A stretch of 64,000 bases of DNA from Rhabdaerophilum sp. SD176 (GCF_030143245.1 NZ_JARJNS010000004.1:186001-250000), one strand, 5' to 3'; counted from the first letter of the stretch, positions 18,226-28,569 are shown. Numbers and translations are program-made. Notes: generated by a model from the letters alone, not told the origin.

Positions 18226-19479
18226 TCAGCCGCCCGGCAGCACGGCGCCGTTCGCGTCGATCCGCCGGATCACATAGCCCTGCGCCTCGAGCTGGCGGAG
18301 AAGGTCCTCGGCATGCGCGGCATCGCGCGTTTCCACCGTGACATCGAGCGAGACGCCCTTGGCCGGTACCGAGAGAAAGGTCCGGCGATGCGTGACCTCG
18401 AGGATATTCGCACCGAGTTCGCCGAGCCGCGTCGCTACCCGGCCGAGAAAGCCCGGCCGGTCCTCGCCGGTCAGGCGGAAGGAAATGATCCGCTCGCGCC
18501 GTTCCAGCTCCCGCACCATGATCGAAGCGAGAATCCGCGCATCGATATTGCCCCCGCACAGGACGAGGCCGACGCGCTGGCCGCGGAACCTTTCCGGCTG
18601 GTGGAGCAGGGCGGCGAGCCCGCTTGCCCCGGCGCCCTCGGCCATCGAGCGCTGATGCGTGGCAAAGGCGTCGACCGCCCGCTCGACCGCGCTTTCCGGC
18701 ACGATCATCGTTTCCGCGACCAGCGCCCGGATGATCGGCAGCGTCAGCGCGCCGACATTCTTCACCGCGATGCCTTCGGCCAAGGTCGGGCCACCAATCG
18801 GGTGGCTCTCGCCCTTCAGCGCATTGTGGAACGAGGCATAGCTCTCGACCTCGACGCCGATCACCGCGATATCCGGCCGCAGGGCGTGGAAGGCCACGGC
18901 ATTGCCGGCAATCAGCCCGCCGCCACCCATCGGGATCACCACGGCATCGAGCCCGGGCTGGTCCTCCAGCATTTCGAGCGCGATCGTGCCCTGGCCGGCG
19001 ATCACATCGGGATCGTCATAGGGATGGACGAGGACCGGCCCCTCCTCGGCGATGATCTGCTGCACCCGGTTCTGGCTCTCGGCGAGAGTGGTGCCGTCAA
19101 GGATCACGCGGGCACCGAACCGCGCCGTGTTCTCCACCTTCACGAAGGGCGTGCCGACGGGCATCACGATTGTTGCCGGGATGCCAAGCCTCTGCGCGTG
19201 ATAGGCCACGGCCTGCGCGTGGTTGCCGGCCGACATGGCGATCACGCCGGCCTTGCGGGCGGCAGGGTCAAGCCGCGACAGCTTCACGAAGGCGCCGCGT
19301 TCCTTGAAAGCACCGGTCACCTGCATGTTCTCGAACTTGACGAAGCATTCGGCCCCGGTGATTGCCGAAAGCCGCGGCGCCGGCAGGAAGGGCGTCCGGA
19401 TCACCTGCCCCCGCAGCAGCTCGGCGGCCGCGTTGATCTCATCAAGGCTGACCGCGAAGGCCGGGCTGGCGGACATCAT
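18226..19479 (-). CDS. ilvA: threonine ammonia-lyase (threonine deaminase)
   Basis: 417 aa. The PLP Lys lies in VTGAFKERGA near residue 49, the phosphate loop in GGGGLIAG near residue 175, and a C-terminal ACT domain (about residues 330-405) begins ISFRLTGEDRPGFLG. The enzyme makes 2-oxobutanoate from threonine for isoleucine synthesis. A single ACT domain resembles the shorter IlvA/TdcB-type enzymes. The start at 19479 (MMSAS) is preferred over 19518 because AAGGAAAG lies about 10 nt upstream. Not in an operon with other ilv genes. Confidence 0.92.
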   Translation of the reverse strand: MMSASPAFAVSLDEINAAAELLRGQVIRTPFLPAPRLSAITGAECFVKFENMQVTGAFKERGAFVKLSRLDPAARKAGVIAMSAGNHAQAVAYHAQRLGIPATIVMPVGTPFVKVENTARFGARVILDGTTLAESQNRVQQIIAEEGPVLVHPYDDPDVIAGQGTIALEMLEDQPGLDAVVIPMGGGGLIAGNAVAFHALRPDIAVIGVEVESYASFHNALKGESHPIGGPTLAEGIAVKNVGALTLPIIRALVAETMIVPESAVERAVDAFATHQRSMAEGAGASGLAALLHQPERFRGQRVGLVLCGGNIDARILASIMVRELERRERIISFRLTGEDRPGFLGRVATRLGELGANILEVTHRRTFLSVPAKGVSLDVTVETRDAAHAEDLLRQLEAQGYVIRRIDANGAVLPGG

Positions 19480-19521
19480 GGGATTGGCTTTCCTTCTCTT
19501 GTCCGGGAAATGATACAAACG

Positions 19522-19539
19522 CCTGACCGGGCGGTCGGG
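19522..19539 (-). terminator. short inverted repeat after the permease gene
   Basis: On the minus strand CCCGACC-GCCC-GGTCAGG folds with one mismatch and is followed by CGTTTGT. It lies directly after the permease stop and could end the hemB-permease transcript. It shares the CCTGACC..GGTC core seen at 6668 and 54415. Confidence 0.4.
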
Positions 19540-20940
19540 CTACACTTTCCGCATCGGCCCTTCAGCAAACCCGAAAAAACCGCCGGGCTTGAGGATCAGG
19601 GCCAGCGTCAGCAGGACGAAGCTCGCCAGTTCCCAAAGCGCGATATCCATCAGGGCGGACCAGCCGATCTGGAACAAGCCGATCACCAGCCCGCCGAGAA
19701 CGGCACCGCCAATCGAGCCGATACCGCCAAGGATGGCGGCGATCAAGCCCGTCAGTCCCATCATTGTCCCACCGGAAAAGTGGATTCCACCATAATTCAG
19801 CGCAATCGTAGCGCCGGCCAATCCCGCAAGGGCGATCGCGAGCATGGCAGTCCGGGCCAGCAGGGCCTCCGGATCAACCCCGCACAGGCGCGCCGCTTCG
19901 GGATCATCGGCGCTGGCCCGCCACGCCCGGCCGAAGGCGGTCCGCTTCATCAGCCACAGCACGGCGAGGATCGCCGACGCATTGACCAGGGCCATGACCA
20001 GCAGGCGCGGATGGAGGATCACGTCAAAGCTGCCGGAAACAGCCACAACCATGCCTTCGGCATGGGCGGGCGGAAGCCACATCGTGCCGGCCCCTTGGCT
20101 GAGGCGCAACGCTTCCTGCATCGCCACCACCAGGCCAATTCCCGCCACCAGCACCGGTTGTCCGACGCCGGCCGCCGCACCGGGCCGGGTGAGGGGCCAG
20201 AGCAGGCCCCGGCCGAGCACAAGCCCGGCCAGCCCGCACAGGGTTACCGCCAGCGCGCCGGCCAGCACCGGCACCAGCGGCGAACCCGCCAGGGTGAACC
20301 CGCCTGGCCCAAGTCCGGAGAGCGCCAGCGCCGCCAGCGTGGTCATGATGCCGCCAAAGGCGAGAAACTCGCCGAGCGCGAGGTTGATCCGCCCGATCAG
20401 CCCGTAGATCAGCGCGGTTGACAGCGCCAGCAGGGCGAGGATGCCGAGCCGGGGCAGGCCGCCGATCAGATGCTGCAGCGCCAGCGCAAGCGGCCGCGTC
20501 AGCTCGATCGCTTCGCCGGGATGCCGCGGTGGCCCGGGATCGGCCTCGACCGCGAATTGTGTCTCGAGCCAGCGGTTGCGCAGGATGTAGAGCGTCGATT
20601 CCCCCAGGCCGACCCCGTCGATCAGGACGGCGGACAGGTCCCGACGGGCGGCTGAATAGCCGATCCCGCCGAAACGGCAGGTCAGCAGATGCGGGCGGTT
20701 GGCCTCGTCGCCGGTCCGGAAGGTGACATGGACGGCATTGCCGGGGCTGCTCTCGGTGTCGAGAACCGTGATTCCTTCATCCTGCGGGTAGAGGGCCGGC
20801 AGCAGCATCCGGCAGAGGCGGGCCTGCTCGGCATCCGCCCCGGGGCCGCCGGCCAGGAACAGCGGCACCGTGATGATCGCAAGGGCCAGGATCGGGGCAA
20901 CGAGAATCCAGAGTTCCGGTCGCCGGCGCAGCAAGGCCAT
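19540..20940 (-). CDS. LivH-type branched-chain amino acid ABC transporter permease, orphan
   Basis: 466 aa, longer than the usual ~290-aa LivH. After one N-terminal membrane segment (about residues 10-30) comes a ~120-residue non-membrane stretch, then eight or so membrane segments with the LivH signature GLIGRINLALGEFLAFGG near residue 185, and a C-terminal ILGGIGSIGGAVLGG. Permeases of this type form the channel for branched-chain amino acids or amides. No ATPase or binding protein is adjacent; the gene sits 3 bp after hemB on the same strand. The periplasmic-looking insertion is unusual. Substrate unknown. Confidence 0.85.
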   Translation of the reverse strand: MALLRRRPELWILVAPILALAIITVPLFLAGGPGADAEQARLCRMLLPALYPQDEGITVLDTESSPGNAVHVTFRTGDEANRPHLLTCRFGGIGYSAARRDLSAVLIDGVGLGESTLYILRNRWLETQFAVEADPGPPRHPGEAIELTRPLALALQHLIGGLPRLGILALLALSTALIYGLIGRINLALGEFLAFGGIMTTLAALALSGLGPGGFTLAGSPLVPVLAGALAVTLCGLAGLVLGRGLLWPLTRPGAAAGVGQPVLVAGIGLVVAMQEALRLSQGAGTMWLPPAHAEGMVVAVSGSFDVILHPRLLVMALVNASAILAVLWLMKRTAFGRAWRASADDPEAARLCGVDPEALLARTAMLAIALAGLAGATIALNYGGIHFSGGTMMGLTGLIAAILGGIGSIGGAVLGGLVIGLFQIGWSALMDIALWELASFVLLTLALILKPGGFFGFAEGPMRKV

Positions 20941-20943
20941 TGG

Positions 20944-21987
<1,044 letters not shown>

Positions 21988-22098
21988 TTAAGGAGGCGCC
22001 GATCCAAAGGGAAGCGTTTTGCACGGGCCATGGGCATTGACGCTCCGCCATGCGCGCTCTACCCCCGCGAGCAGGCGAGGATGCCAGGGGAGGGTTCC

Positions 22099-23142
22099 AT
22101 GAGCGATATTCTCATCGAACAGCGGGGCGTGCTGGGGCTGATCACGCTCAACCGGCCGCAGGCGCTCAATGCGCTCAACGATGCTATGGTCGATGGCCTA
22201 CAGGCGGCCCTGCTCGACTTCCGCGACGATCCGGCCATCCGCCATGTCGCGATCCGCGGCGCCGGTGGCAAGGCCTTCTGCGCCGGCGGCGATATCCGCC
22301 TCATGCATGAATACGGGCAGACCGGGCGCCATGCTGTCGCGCTGGATTTCTGGGCGCGGGAATACCGGCTCAATGCCTTCATCAAGCGGTTCCCCAAGCC
22401 CTATATCGCCCTGGTCGACGGGATCGTGATGGGCGGAGGCGTCGGCGTCTCGCTCCATGGCAGCCACCGTTTCGCGGGGCCGAACTATCTCTTCGCCATG
22501 CCGGAAGTCGGCATCGGCTTCTTCCCCGATGTCGGCGCGACCCATGCCCTGCCGCGCCTGCCGGGCGCTTTCGGCATGTATCTCGCATTGACCGGCGCCC
22601 GCTTGCGCAGGGGGGACGCGCTCGCCCTCGGCCTCGCCACCCATGCCGTGCGTGGCGGCGCGGAAGAGGACATCCTCGACGCGCTCGCGGCCGGGGAGGC
22701 GGTCGATTCCATCGCCGCCCGCTTTGCCGAGGCGGCCGGCGAGACGCCGGTTTTCGACCGCGCCGGCGAGATCAACCGGTTGTTCTCGGGCGCTGATCTC
22801 CCTGCGATCATGGACGGGCTGGCCGCCGCCGCACCGGAATCGCCCTTCGCGGCGGAACTGGTGGCGGGCATGGCGAAACGCTCGCCCACCTCGATGGCGA
22901 TCGCCATGGAGCAGATCCGCCGCGGGGCCAGCCTCGATTTCGAGGCCGCGATGGTGCTGGAATTCCGCATCGTCAGCCGGATCGTGCATGGCCACGATTT
23001 TTACGAAGGTGTCCGGGCGCTGATCATCGACAAGGACAACCGCCCGCAATGGCGGCCGGATAGTATTGCCGGGCTTGATCCTGCCGCGATTGCCGCGCAT
23101 TTTCAGCCGCTGGACGAGGATCTGCGCTTTGCTGAAGACTGA
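22099..23142 (+). CDS. 3-hydroxyisobutyryl-CoA hydrolase (enoyl-CoA hydratase/isomerase family)
   Basis: 347 aa, the length of 3-hydroxyisobutyryl-CoA hydrolases and longer than simple crotonases. NRPQALNAL, FCAGGDIRLM near residue 57 and VMGGGVGVSLHG near residue 113 form the oxyanion hole; PEVGIGFFPDVG near residue 135 carries the hydrolase-type Glu and Asp. It frees 3-hydroxyisobutyrate in valine catabolism. The start at 22099 follows a strong GGGGAGGG. The flanking genes are not valine genes. Confidence 0.9.
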   Translation: MSDILIEQRGVLGLITLNRPQALNALNDAMVDGLQAALLDFRDDPAIRHVAIRGAGGKAFCAGGDIRLMHEYGQTGRHAVALDFWAREYRLNAFIKRFPKPYIALVDGIVMGGGVGVSLHGSHRFAGPNYLFAMPEVGIGFFPDVGATHALPRLPGAFGMYLALTGARLRRGDALALGLATHAVRGGAEEDILDALAAGEAVDSIAARFAEAAGETPVFDRAGEINRLFSGADLPAIMDGLAAAAPESPFAAELVAGMAKRSPTSMAIAMEQIRRGASLDFEAAMVLEFRIVSRIVHGHDFYEGVRALIIDKDNRPQWRPDSIAGLDPAAIAAHFQPLDEDLRFAED

Positions 23143-23173
23143 ATTGGGGCGGATACGGTCCGGCCGGTTGTCA

Positions 23174-23656
23174 ATGCTGCTCCGCCGCAAGCCGTCGCGC
23201 CGCGAGGAACGGCGCGCGCAGGATATGGTGATCGAGCCCGGCAGTCGGGACGAACCGCCCATCGGCGCCGAATTTGACAATCCCGGCATCCGCTGGGACC
23301 TGATGTATGTGCTGTTCCTCCGGCTGACAGCCGCGATCTGGCTCGTCAAGGGCATTGCCTTCTGGGCGCTGGTCCTCGGGCTCGGTGATATCGCGCTGAA
23401 TGACGAAAGCCGGATCCGGCAGGTCATCATTATCGGGTTTGCGCTGGTCGATTGTGTCGCCGCGATCGGCCTTTGGCTGGTGGCGCCCTGGGGGAAGAGC
23501 CTCTGGGTTTTTGCCGTGGTGGCCGAGATCGCCCTCGGCCTCACGGGCTTCGGCAATGCCGTGGGGATGACCTCGGCCTCGGGCGCCGGACTTGCGCTGT
23601 TCTTTTATTTCATCCTCGCCTTTGCCGTGCGCAAGCGCAGGCTGGGCCTCTTCTGA
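23174..23656 (+). CDS. DUF6163-like small membrane protein
   Basis: 160 aa. A basic N-terminal tail of about 45 residues is followed by four hydrophobic segments (about residues 45-70, 85-105, 108-128 and 132-152) and ends with the basic KRRLGLF. It resembles the DUF6163 family of Hyphomicrobiales, often found next to ldtR; family assignment is from memory of that context. Function unknown. The start is uncertain: 23174 or the in-frame ATG at 23225. Confidence 0.65.
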   Translation: MLLRRKPSRREERRAQDMVIEPGSRDEPPIGAEFDNPGIRWDLMYVLFLRLTAAIWLVKGIAFWALVLGLGDIALNDESRIRQVIIIGFALVDCVAAIGLWLVAPWGKSLWVFAVVAEIALGLTGFGNAVGMTSASGAGLALFFYFILAFAVRKRRLGLF

Positions 23657-23917
23657 GCGATATCGCCCGGTTGGGCATGCTCCTGTCGGCCTTCTTCATA
23701 GCAACGTGAATCGCCTTCTGAATCTCGGTAAACAGAATTTTAGATTCACGATTCAAAAATACTAAGACTTTCTCAGTTCAATCTTCTGTTCACTCCAATA
23801 TCTAAACATCAAATTTACGCTGGAATTTAAACTCATTTTCATCCGAACACCCTATGTTGATGCCATAAGACGAGGACGGGCTGAAGCACGCCTCAAGACA
23901 AACAGGGGTAGTGAGTC
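23657..23917 (+). promoter_or_regulatory. AT-rich upstream region of ldtR
   Basis: No gene. Roughly 23700-23870 is much more AT-rich than the rest of the window. It contains an inverted repeat CGTGAATC (23705-23712) / GATTCACG (23743-23750) around TTTTAGATTC. It very likely holds the ldtR promoter and regulator sites, since MarR-family proteins often bind palindromes in their own upstream region. No clear -35/-10 pair was chosen. Confidence 0.5.
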
Positions 23918-24430
23918 ATGAACAACGCGAATGTTGCGCGTATTGTCGAACAGAAGCCCGACGGCGCGCCGGCCGTCCGCGGTCTTTACCTGGAGTCCCT
24001 TGCGCTGGTGGAACGTCTTCACCGCCGGTTGCTCGACGTGATCAAGGACGAGTTCGATCGTCGTGGTCGCGCCGATGTCAACAGTGTGCAGGCGTTGCTG
24101 CTTTATAATATCGGCGACAATGATGTCACGGCGAGCGAGCTGCGCACCCGTGGTTACTATCTCGGCTCGAACGTCTCGTACAATGTCAAGAAGCTCGTCG
24201 AGCTGGGCTATCTTTCGCATCAGCGCAGCCGCGTCGATCGCCGTTCGGTCCGCATCCGTCTCGCCCCGAAGGGCAAGGAAGTGCATGCCATCGTGGCCGA
24301 GCTTTACGAAAAGCATGTCCGCACCGTCGAGCAGATCGGCGGCATCTCGGCCGGCGAGTTCGAGACGCTCAACCAGGCGCTCATCCGCCTCGACCGGTTC
24401 TGGACCGACCAGATCCGCTACCGTCTTTGA
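23918..24430 (+). CDS. ldtR: MarR-family transcriptional regulator LdtR
   Basis: 170 aa winged-helix regulator. The helix-turn-helix and wing cover about residues 45-110 (NDVTASELRTRGYYLGSNVS and then RSRVDRRSVRIRLA). The sequence closely matches LdtR of rhizobia and Liberibacter, a regulator of the L,D-transpeptidase gene ldtP; here that gene lies 380 bp downstream on the same strand, supporting the name. An AT-rich leader precedes it. The last ten codons are duplicated downstream (24461-24492) in another frame. Confidence 0.92.
   Translation: MNNANVARIVEQKPDGAPAVRGLYLESLALVERLHRRLLDVIKDEFDRRGRADVNSVQALLLYNIGDNDVTASELRTRGYYLGSNVSYNVKKLVELGYLSHQRSRVDRRSVRIRLAPKGKEVHAIVAELYEKHVRTVEQIGGISAGEFETLNQALIRLDRFWTDQIRYRL
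24399..24423 (+). repeat. 25-bp direct repeat, copy 1 (3' end of ldtR)
   Basis: Identical to 24461-24485. This copy encodes the last residues WTDQIRYR of LdtR and its stop follows at 24428. Confidence 0.9.
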
Positions 24431-24435
24431 TCCTT

Positions 24436-24457
24436 CCGCGAAGCCTCGGCTTCGCGG
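24436..24457. repeat. 22-bp hairpin between the two ldtR tail copies
   Basis: CCGCGAAGCC-TC-GGCTTCGCGG, arms of 10 bp, lies between the ldtR stop and the second tail copy. It has no T-run, so it is not a clear terminator; it may be a small palindromic insert. Confidence 0.65.
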
Positions 24458-24460
24458 TGC

Positions 24461-24492
24461 TCTGGACCGACCAGATCCGCTACCGGCTCTGA
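24461..24492 (+). pseudogene. duplicated ldtR 3' end (copy 2)
   Basis: 25 bp identical to copy 1 and 30 of 32 bp overall. The two differences (CGT/CGG and CTT/CTC) are synonymous, so this fragment also encodes WTDQIRYRL plus a stop. The offset from copy 1 is 62 bp, so it is not in the same frame as ldtR. Looks like the remnant of an earlier gene end or of a partial duplication. Confidence 0.7.
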
Positions 24493-24547
24493 CGTCTGCC
24501 TCCGGACGATTCCCGCGTCGGGCCCAAAGACCCGACCGGACCCCTGG

Positions 24548-24572
24548 AAGCCCGCCCCAAAGGCGGGCTTTC
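24548..24572 (+). terminator. rho-independent terminator of ldtR
   Basis: AAGCCCGCC-CCAAA-GGCGGGCTT (24548-24570) followed by TCGT. A good GC stem with a short loop. The rest of 24573-24811 holds no gene and must include the ldtP promoter; no clear box was found. Confidence 0.7.
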
Positions 24573-24811
24573 GTGCGTTGGCGCACCCCCTGGGGCGATG
24601 AAATGTGATAACGTCCGCGTGAACTGGGTGGATTCGGCACGAATGCCACATTTTCGCCGGATCGGACGCGCTTCCGATAGTTCCGGAGCGACACGTCGTG
24701 GGGTTTGCAGGCCTGGCCTGCGCCGGCGGCATGGCGTTGATACGCTTGGTTAAGTATGTGGGATTACAGGCTTGTGCCGAATGGGCCGGCCTGACGAGGT
24801 TGATGGGGCAG

Positions 24812-26119
24812 ATGATGCAGCAGGACAAGTCTTCGACCATGGTCTCCTTCGGGCTGGACCGCCGCCGCTTTCTTTTCGGCACGGCGGGCCTCGTCGGGGC
24901 CGGTCTGGCCGGACCCGCCATCGCTCAGCAGAGCGGGATGGTCGGCGGCCAGGCGGAATGGGCGCAGAGCTATGATTCCGGCGGCCAGCAGACCCGCACG
25001 ATCCTGACGCCGCACCCGATCCTCAGCCCGGCGACGACTGCCGCTACCGAAGGCGCTGTCCGCGTCTATCAGGACATTGTCGCGAAGGGCGGCCTCCCGC
25101 CGCTTCCTTCTGCCGTGCGGCTCAAGCTGGGCACGCGCCATCCGAATGTGCAGGCCCTGCGCCAGCGGCTGATCGAGCTTGGCGATCTCTCGCCGAATGT
25201 CGGCACCGGCGCGGTGTTTGATTCCTATGTCGATGCTGCGGTGAAGCGCTACCAGGCCCGTCATGGCCTGACGCCGACCGGCGTTGTCGGTGCCCAGACC
25301 TTCGCCGCGCTCAACACGCCGGCGGAGATCCGACTGAAGCAGCTCGAGGTCAACCTGCAGCGCCTGCGCTCCTATAACGGCAACCTCGGCTCGCGCTTCG
25401 TCATCACCAACATTCCCGCTGCCTATGTCGAGACGGTGGAGAACGGTCAGGTTGCGACGCGCCATGTCGCAGGTGTCGGCAAGATCGACCGCCAGTCGCC
25501 GATCATGAATGCGCGGATCCTGAACGTGAATTTCAACCCGTTCTGGACCGTGCCGGCCTCGATCATCCGCAAGGACCTGATCCCGCTGATGCGGAAGAAC
25601 CCGAACTATCTCACCGAGCAGAAGATCCGCATCTACAACCGCCAGGGCCAGGAAATCCAGCCAGCGGCGGTGAACTGGAATTCGGACGAGGCCACCAACT
25701 ACATGTTCCGCCAGGATCCCGGTGGCGAGTTCAACAGCCTCGGCTTCGTGCGCATCAACATCGCCAATCCGCATGGCGTCTACATGCATGACACGCCGGC
25801 CAAGGGCATTTTCGGCGACGATTACCGCTTCGTCTCCTCGGGCTGCGTCCGCGTGCAGAACGTGCGCGACTACATTTACTGGATCCTCCAGGACAACCCG
25901 CAATGGACGCGTGAGGCCATCGACGCGGCCATGCGGTCGGGCCAGCGCATCGATGCCACCCCGCGGGAGCCGATCCCGGTCTACTGGGTCTACATCACCG
26001 CATGGGGTACGCCGGAAGGTGTCATCCAGTTCCGCGATGACATCTACGGCAAGGACGGTGTCGGCCCCGGCGCCGTGACCGAGGCCCTGCGCGAGGGTGA
26101 CGACCGCCCGGTTGAATGA
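24812..26119 (+). CDS. ldtP: L,D-transpeptidase LdtP, exported
   Basis: About 435 aa. A twin-arginine type signal (DRRRFLFG at residues 16-23, then a hydrophobic stretch ending PAIAQ) is followed by a peptidoglycan-binding domain (about 95-170) and a YkuD transpeptidase domain (about 185-365) with YMHDTP and the catalytic Cys in SSGCVRV near residue 345. It forms 3-3 peptide cross-links or anchors proteins to peptidoglycan. LdtR upstream is its likely regulator. Start uncertain: in-frame ATGs at 24812, 24815 and 24839, with open frame further upstream to 24698. Confidence 0.9.
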   Translation: MMQQDKSSTMVSFGLDRRRFLFGTAGLVGAGLAGPAIAQQSGMVGGQAEWAQSYDSGGQQTRTILTPHPILSPATTAATEGAVRVYQDIVAKGGLPPLPSAVRLKLGTRHPNVQALRQRLIELGDLSPNVGTGAVFDSYVDAAVKRYQARHGLTPTGVVGAQTFAALNTPAEIRLKQLEVNLQRLRSYNGNLGSRFVITNIPAAYVETVENGQVATRHVAGVGKIDRQSPIMNARILNVNFNPFWTVPASIIRKDLIPLMRKNPNYLTEQKIRIYNRQGQEIQPAAVNWNSDEATNYMFRQDPGGEFNSLGFVRINIANPHGVYMHDTPAKGIFGDDYRFVSSGCVRVQNVRDYIYWILQDNPQWTREAIDAAMRSGQRIDATPREPIPVYWVYITAWGTPEGVIQFRDDIYGKDGVGPGAVTEALREGDDRPVE

Positions 26120-26159
26120 GCGGTTGCCGCCTGCGGCAAGGGCATGCTAGCCCTAGCCC

Positions 26160-27110
26160 ATGAGCCCATTGCCTGTTTCCCATGACGATATCCGTGCTGC
26201 CCATGCGCGGATCCGCTCCCATATCCGCCAGACCCCGGTGATCGAATTGCCGCGCGGCGCGCTGGGCGGGGATTTCACGCCTGTCCTGAAATTCGAGCAC
26301 AGCCAGCTTTCCGGCTCCTTCAAGGCCCGCGGCGCATTCAATTCGCTGCTCTCGATGGCGGTGCCGGAATCCGGCGTTGCTGCTGCCTCCGGCGGCAATC
26401 ACGGCGCGGCGGTGGCGTTTGCGGCCAGGGCGCTCGGCATTCCCGCGCGCATCTTCGTGCCCGAAATCTCGCCGGCGCCGAAAATCGCGGCCATCCGCCG
26501 CTACGGCGCCGAGGTCGTGATCGGCGGTGCGCAATATGACGATGCCCAGGCCGCCTGTGACCTCTATGTCGCCGAGACCGGCGCGCTGAAGATCCATCCC
26601 TTCTCCGCGCCGGCCACCATTGCCGGGCAGGGCACGCTCGGGCTGGAATGGGCCGACCAGGCCGAACTTGACGAAGTGGTGATTGCCGTGGGCGGCGGCG
26701 GCCTCGTCTCCGGTGCGGCGGCCTGGTTCCATGGGACCGATGTGAAGGTGATCGGCGTCGAGCCGGAAGGGTCGCGCGCGCTCGATGCCGCGCTGCAGGC
26801 CGGCGGCCCGGTCGAGGTGAAGGTTCAGTCGGTTGCGGCCGATTCGCTGGGTGCGCGGAATGTCGGGCCGCTGGTCCATGAGATCTGCGCCGCGGGCGTC
26901 CACACGGTCGCGCTGGTATCGGACGCGGCGATTCTCTCGGCGATCCGCACCGCCTGGCAGGATTTCCACCAGATGCTCGAACCCGGCGGCGCGGCCGCGC
27001 TCGGTGCTGTCCTTTCGGGCGCATACCGGCCTGAACCGGGTGCGCGGGTCGGGATCCTGTTCTGTGGCGGCAATGTCGACCTGCATCGCGCGGCGGAATG
27101 GGCGGCCTGA
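26160..27110 (+). CDS. PLP-dependent threonine/serine dehydratase-like enzyme
   Basis: 316 aa fold-type II PLP enzyme. The PLP Lys is in SGSFKARGA near residue 53, SGGNHGAAVAFAA near residue 78 is the substrate loop, and VGGGGLVSG near residue 178 binds the phosphate. It lacks the ACT domain of ilvA, so it may be a catabolic threonine/serine dehydratase or a serine racemase-like protein. It begins 41 bp after ldtP and ends 121 bp before glyA, whose product interconverts serine and glycine. Confidence 0.87.
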   Translation: MSPLPVSHDDIRAAHARIRSHIRQTPVIELPRGALGGDFTPVLKFEHSQLSGSFKARGAFNSLLSMAVPESGVAAASGGNHGAAVAFAARALGIPARIFVPEISPAPKIAAIRRYGAEVVIGGAQYDDAQAACDLYVAETGALKIHPFSAPATIAGQGTLGLEWADQAELDEVVIAVGGGGLVSGAAAWFHGTDVKVIGVEPEGSRALDAALQAGGPVEVKVQSVAADSLGARNVGPLVHEICAAGVHTVALVSDAAILSAIRTAWQDFHQMLEPGGAAALGAVLSGAYRPEPGARVGILFCGGNVDLHRAAEWAA

Positions 27111-27230
27111 GCCGTCCCGAAGGGCGTTTTTGACGCGCCAGCCATGCGGGCAAGAACCTTGCCCGGGTGGTGGTGTTGCGATAAACCGCAGCCTCGCTTG
27201 CTGGCCACCCCTCGAGAAGCAGGACATCCC

Positions 27231-28526
27231 ATGACCGCTGCCACCGCCCCGATCCGCTCGAATTCCTTTTTCTCCGCGGGCCTGGCCGATGCCGATCCCG
27301 AGATCGCGAAGGCTGTCCAGCTGGAACTCGGCCGCCAGCGCGACGAGATCGAGCTGATCGCCTCGGAGAACATCGTCAGCCGCGCCGTGCTCGAGGCGCA
27401 GGGCTCGGTTCTCACGAACAAATATGCCGAGGGCTATCCCGGCAAGCGCTATTACGGCGGCTGCCAGTTCGTCGATATCGCCGAGGAACTCGCGATTTCC
27501 CGCGCCAAGAAGCTCTTCGGCTGCGATTTCGCCAATGTCCAGCCCAATTCCGGCAGCCAGGCCAACCAGGGCGTCTTCATGGCGCTGATGAAGCCGGGCG
27601 ATACCTTCATGGGCCTGAACCTCGCCGCCGGCGGCCATCTCACCCATGGCGCCCCGGTCAATATGAGCGGCAAGTGGTTCAACGTCGTCTCCTATAATGT
27701 CCATCCGGAAACCCACCTGATCGACATGGAGGAGGTCGAGCGCCTCGCCCTCGAGCACAAGCCCCGGATCATCATCGCCGGCGGCTCGGCCTATTCCCGC
27801 CACTGGGATTTCGAGAATTTCCGCCGCATCGCCGATCTCGTCGGCGCCTATTTCATGGTCGATATCGCCCATTTCGCCGGGCTCGTGGCGGGCGGGGCGC
27901 ATCCCTCGCCCTTCCCGCATGCGCATGTCGTCACCACCACCACGCACAAGACCCTGCGCGGCCCGCGCGGCGGCATGATCCTGACGAATGATCCGGACCT
28001 CGCCAAGAAGTTCAACTCGGCGATCTTCCCCGGCCTGCAGGGCGGCCCGCTGATGCATGTCATTGCTGCCAAGGCCGTCGCCTTCCACGAGGCGCTGCAG
28101 CCGGAATTCAAGACCTATGCCCACCAGGTCGTGGCCAATGCCAAGGCGCTGGCGGAAGGCCTGAAGACGCGCGGCTTCGCCATCGTCGCCGGCGGCACCG
28201 ACAACCACCTCATGCTGGTGGACCTGCGGCCCAAGAAGGTGACAGGGACGATGGCCGAGAAGGCGCTCGGCCGCGCCCATATCACCTGCAACAAGAACGG
28301 CATTCCCTTCGACCCGGAAAAGCCGATGGTCACCTCGGGCATCCGCCTCGGCACCCCGGCCGCGACGTCGCGAGGCTTCGGCGTGGCGGAGTTCCAGCAG
28401 GTGGCGCAGCTGATCGGCGAGGTGATCGACGGGCTCGCGAAGAACGGCGAGGAAGGCAACCACGCCATCGAGGACAGCGTTAAGACGCGCGTTCATGCGC
28501 TGACCGCCCGCTTCCCGATCTACTGA
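27231..28526 (+). CDS. glyA: serine hydroxymethyltransferase
   Basis: 431 aa. IASENIVS near residue 44, [10 protein letters not shown] near residue 68 and the PLP-binding Lys in [14 protein letters not shown] near residue 238 identify GlyA. It makes glycine and 5,10-methylene-tetrahydrofolate from serine. The start at 27231 (MTAATAP) fits the family; the open frame upstream to 27144 does not. Followed by nrdR after 43 bp, a common arrangement in alphaproteobacteria. Confidence 0.97.
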   Translation: MTAATAPIRSNSFFSAGLADADPEIAKAVQLELGRQRDEIELIASENIVSRAVLEAQGSVLTNKYAEGYPGKRYYGGCQFVDIAEELAISRAKKLFGCDFANVQPNSGSQANQGVFMALMKPGDTFMGLNLAAGGHLTHGAPVNMSGKWFNVVSYNVHPETHLIDMEEVERLALEHKPRIIIAGGSAYSRHWDFENFRRIADLVGAYFMVDIAHFAGLVAGGAHPSPFPHAHVVTTTTHKTLRGPRGGMILTNDPDLAKKFNSAIFPGLQGGPLMHVIAAKAVAFHEALQPEFKTYAHQVVANAKALAEGLKTRGFAIVAGGTDNHLMLVDLRPKKVTGTMAEKALGRAHITCNKNGIPFDPEKPMVTSGIRLGTPAATSRGFGVAEFQQVAQLIGEVIDGLAKNGEEGNHAIEDSVKTRVHALTARFPIY

Positions 28527-28569
28527 GCGGCCTCCCGCCCGCCGGCTGGCCTGAACGGAGGGCGCCCTC

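Noticed and set aside
17530-20421. Open frame of 963 codons on the plus strand
   Set aside because: Antisense to bpt, ilvA and the permease gene, each convincingly coding on the minus strand.
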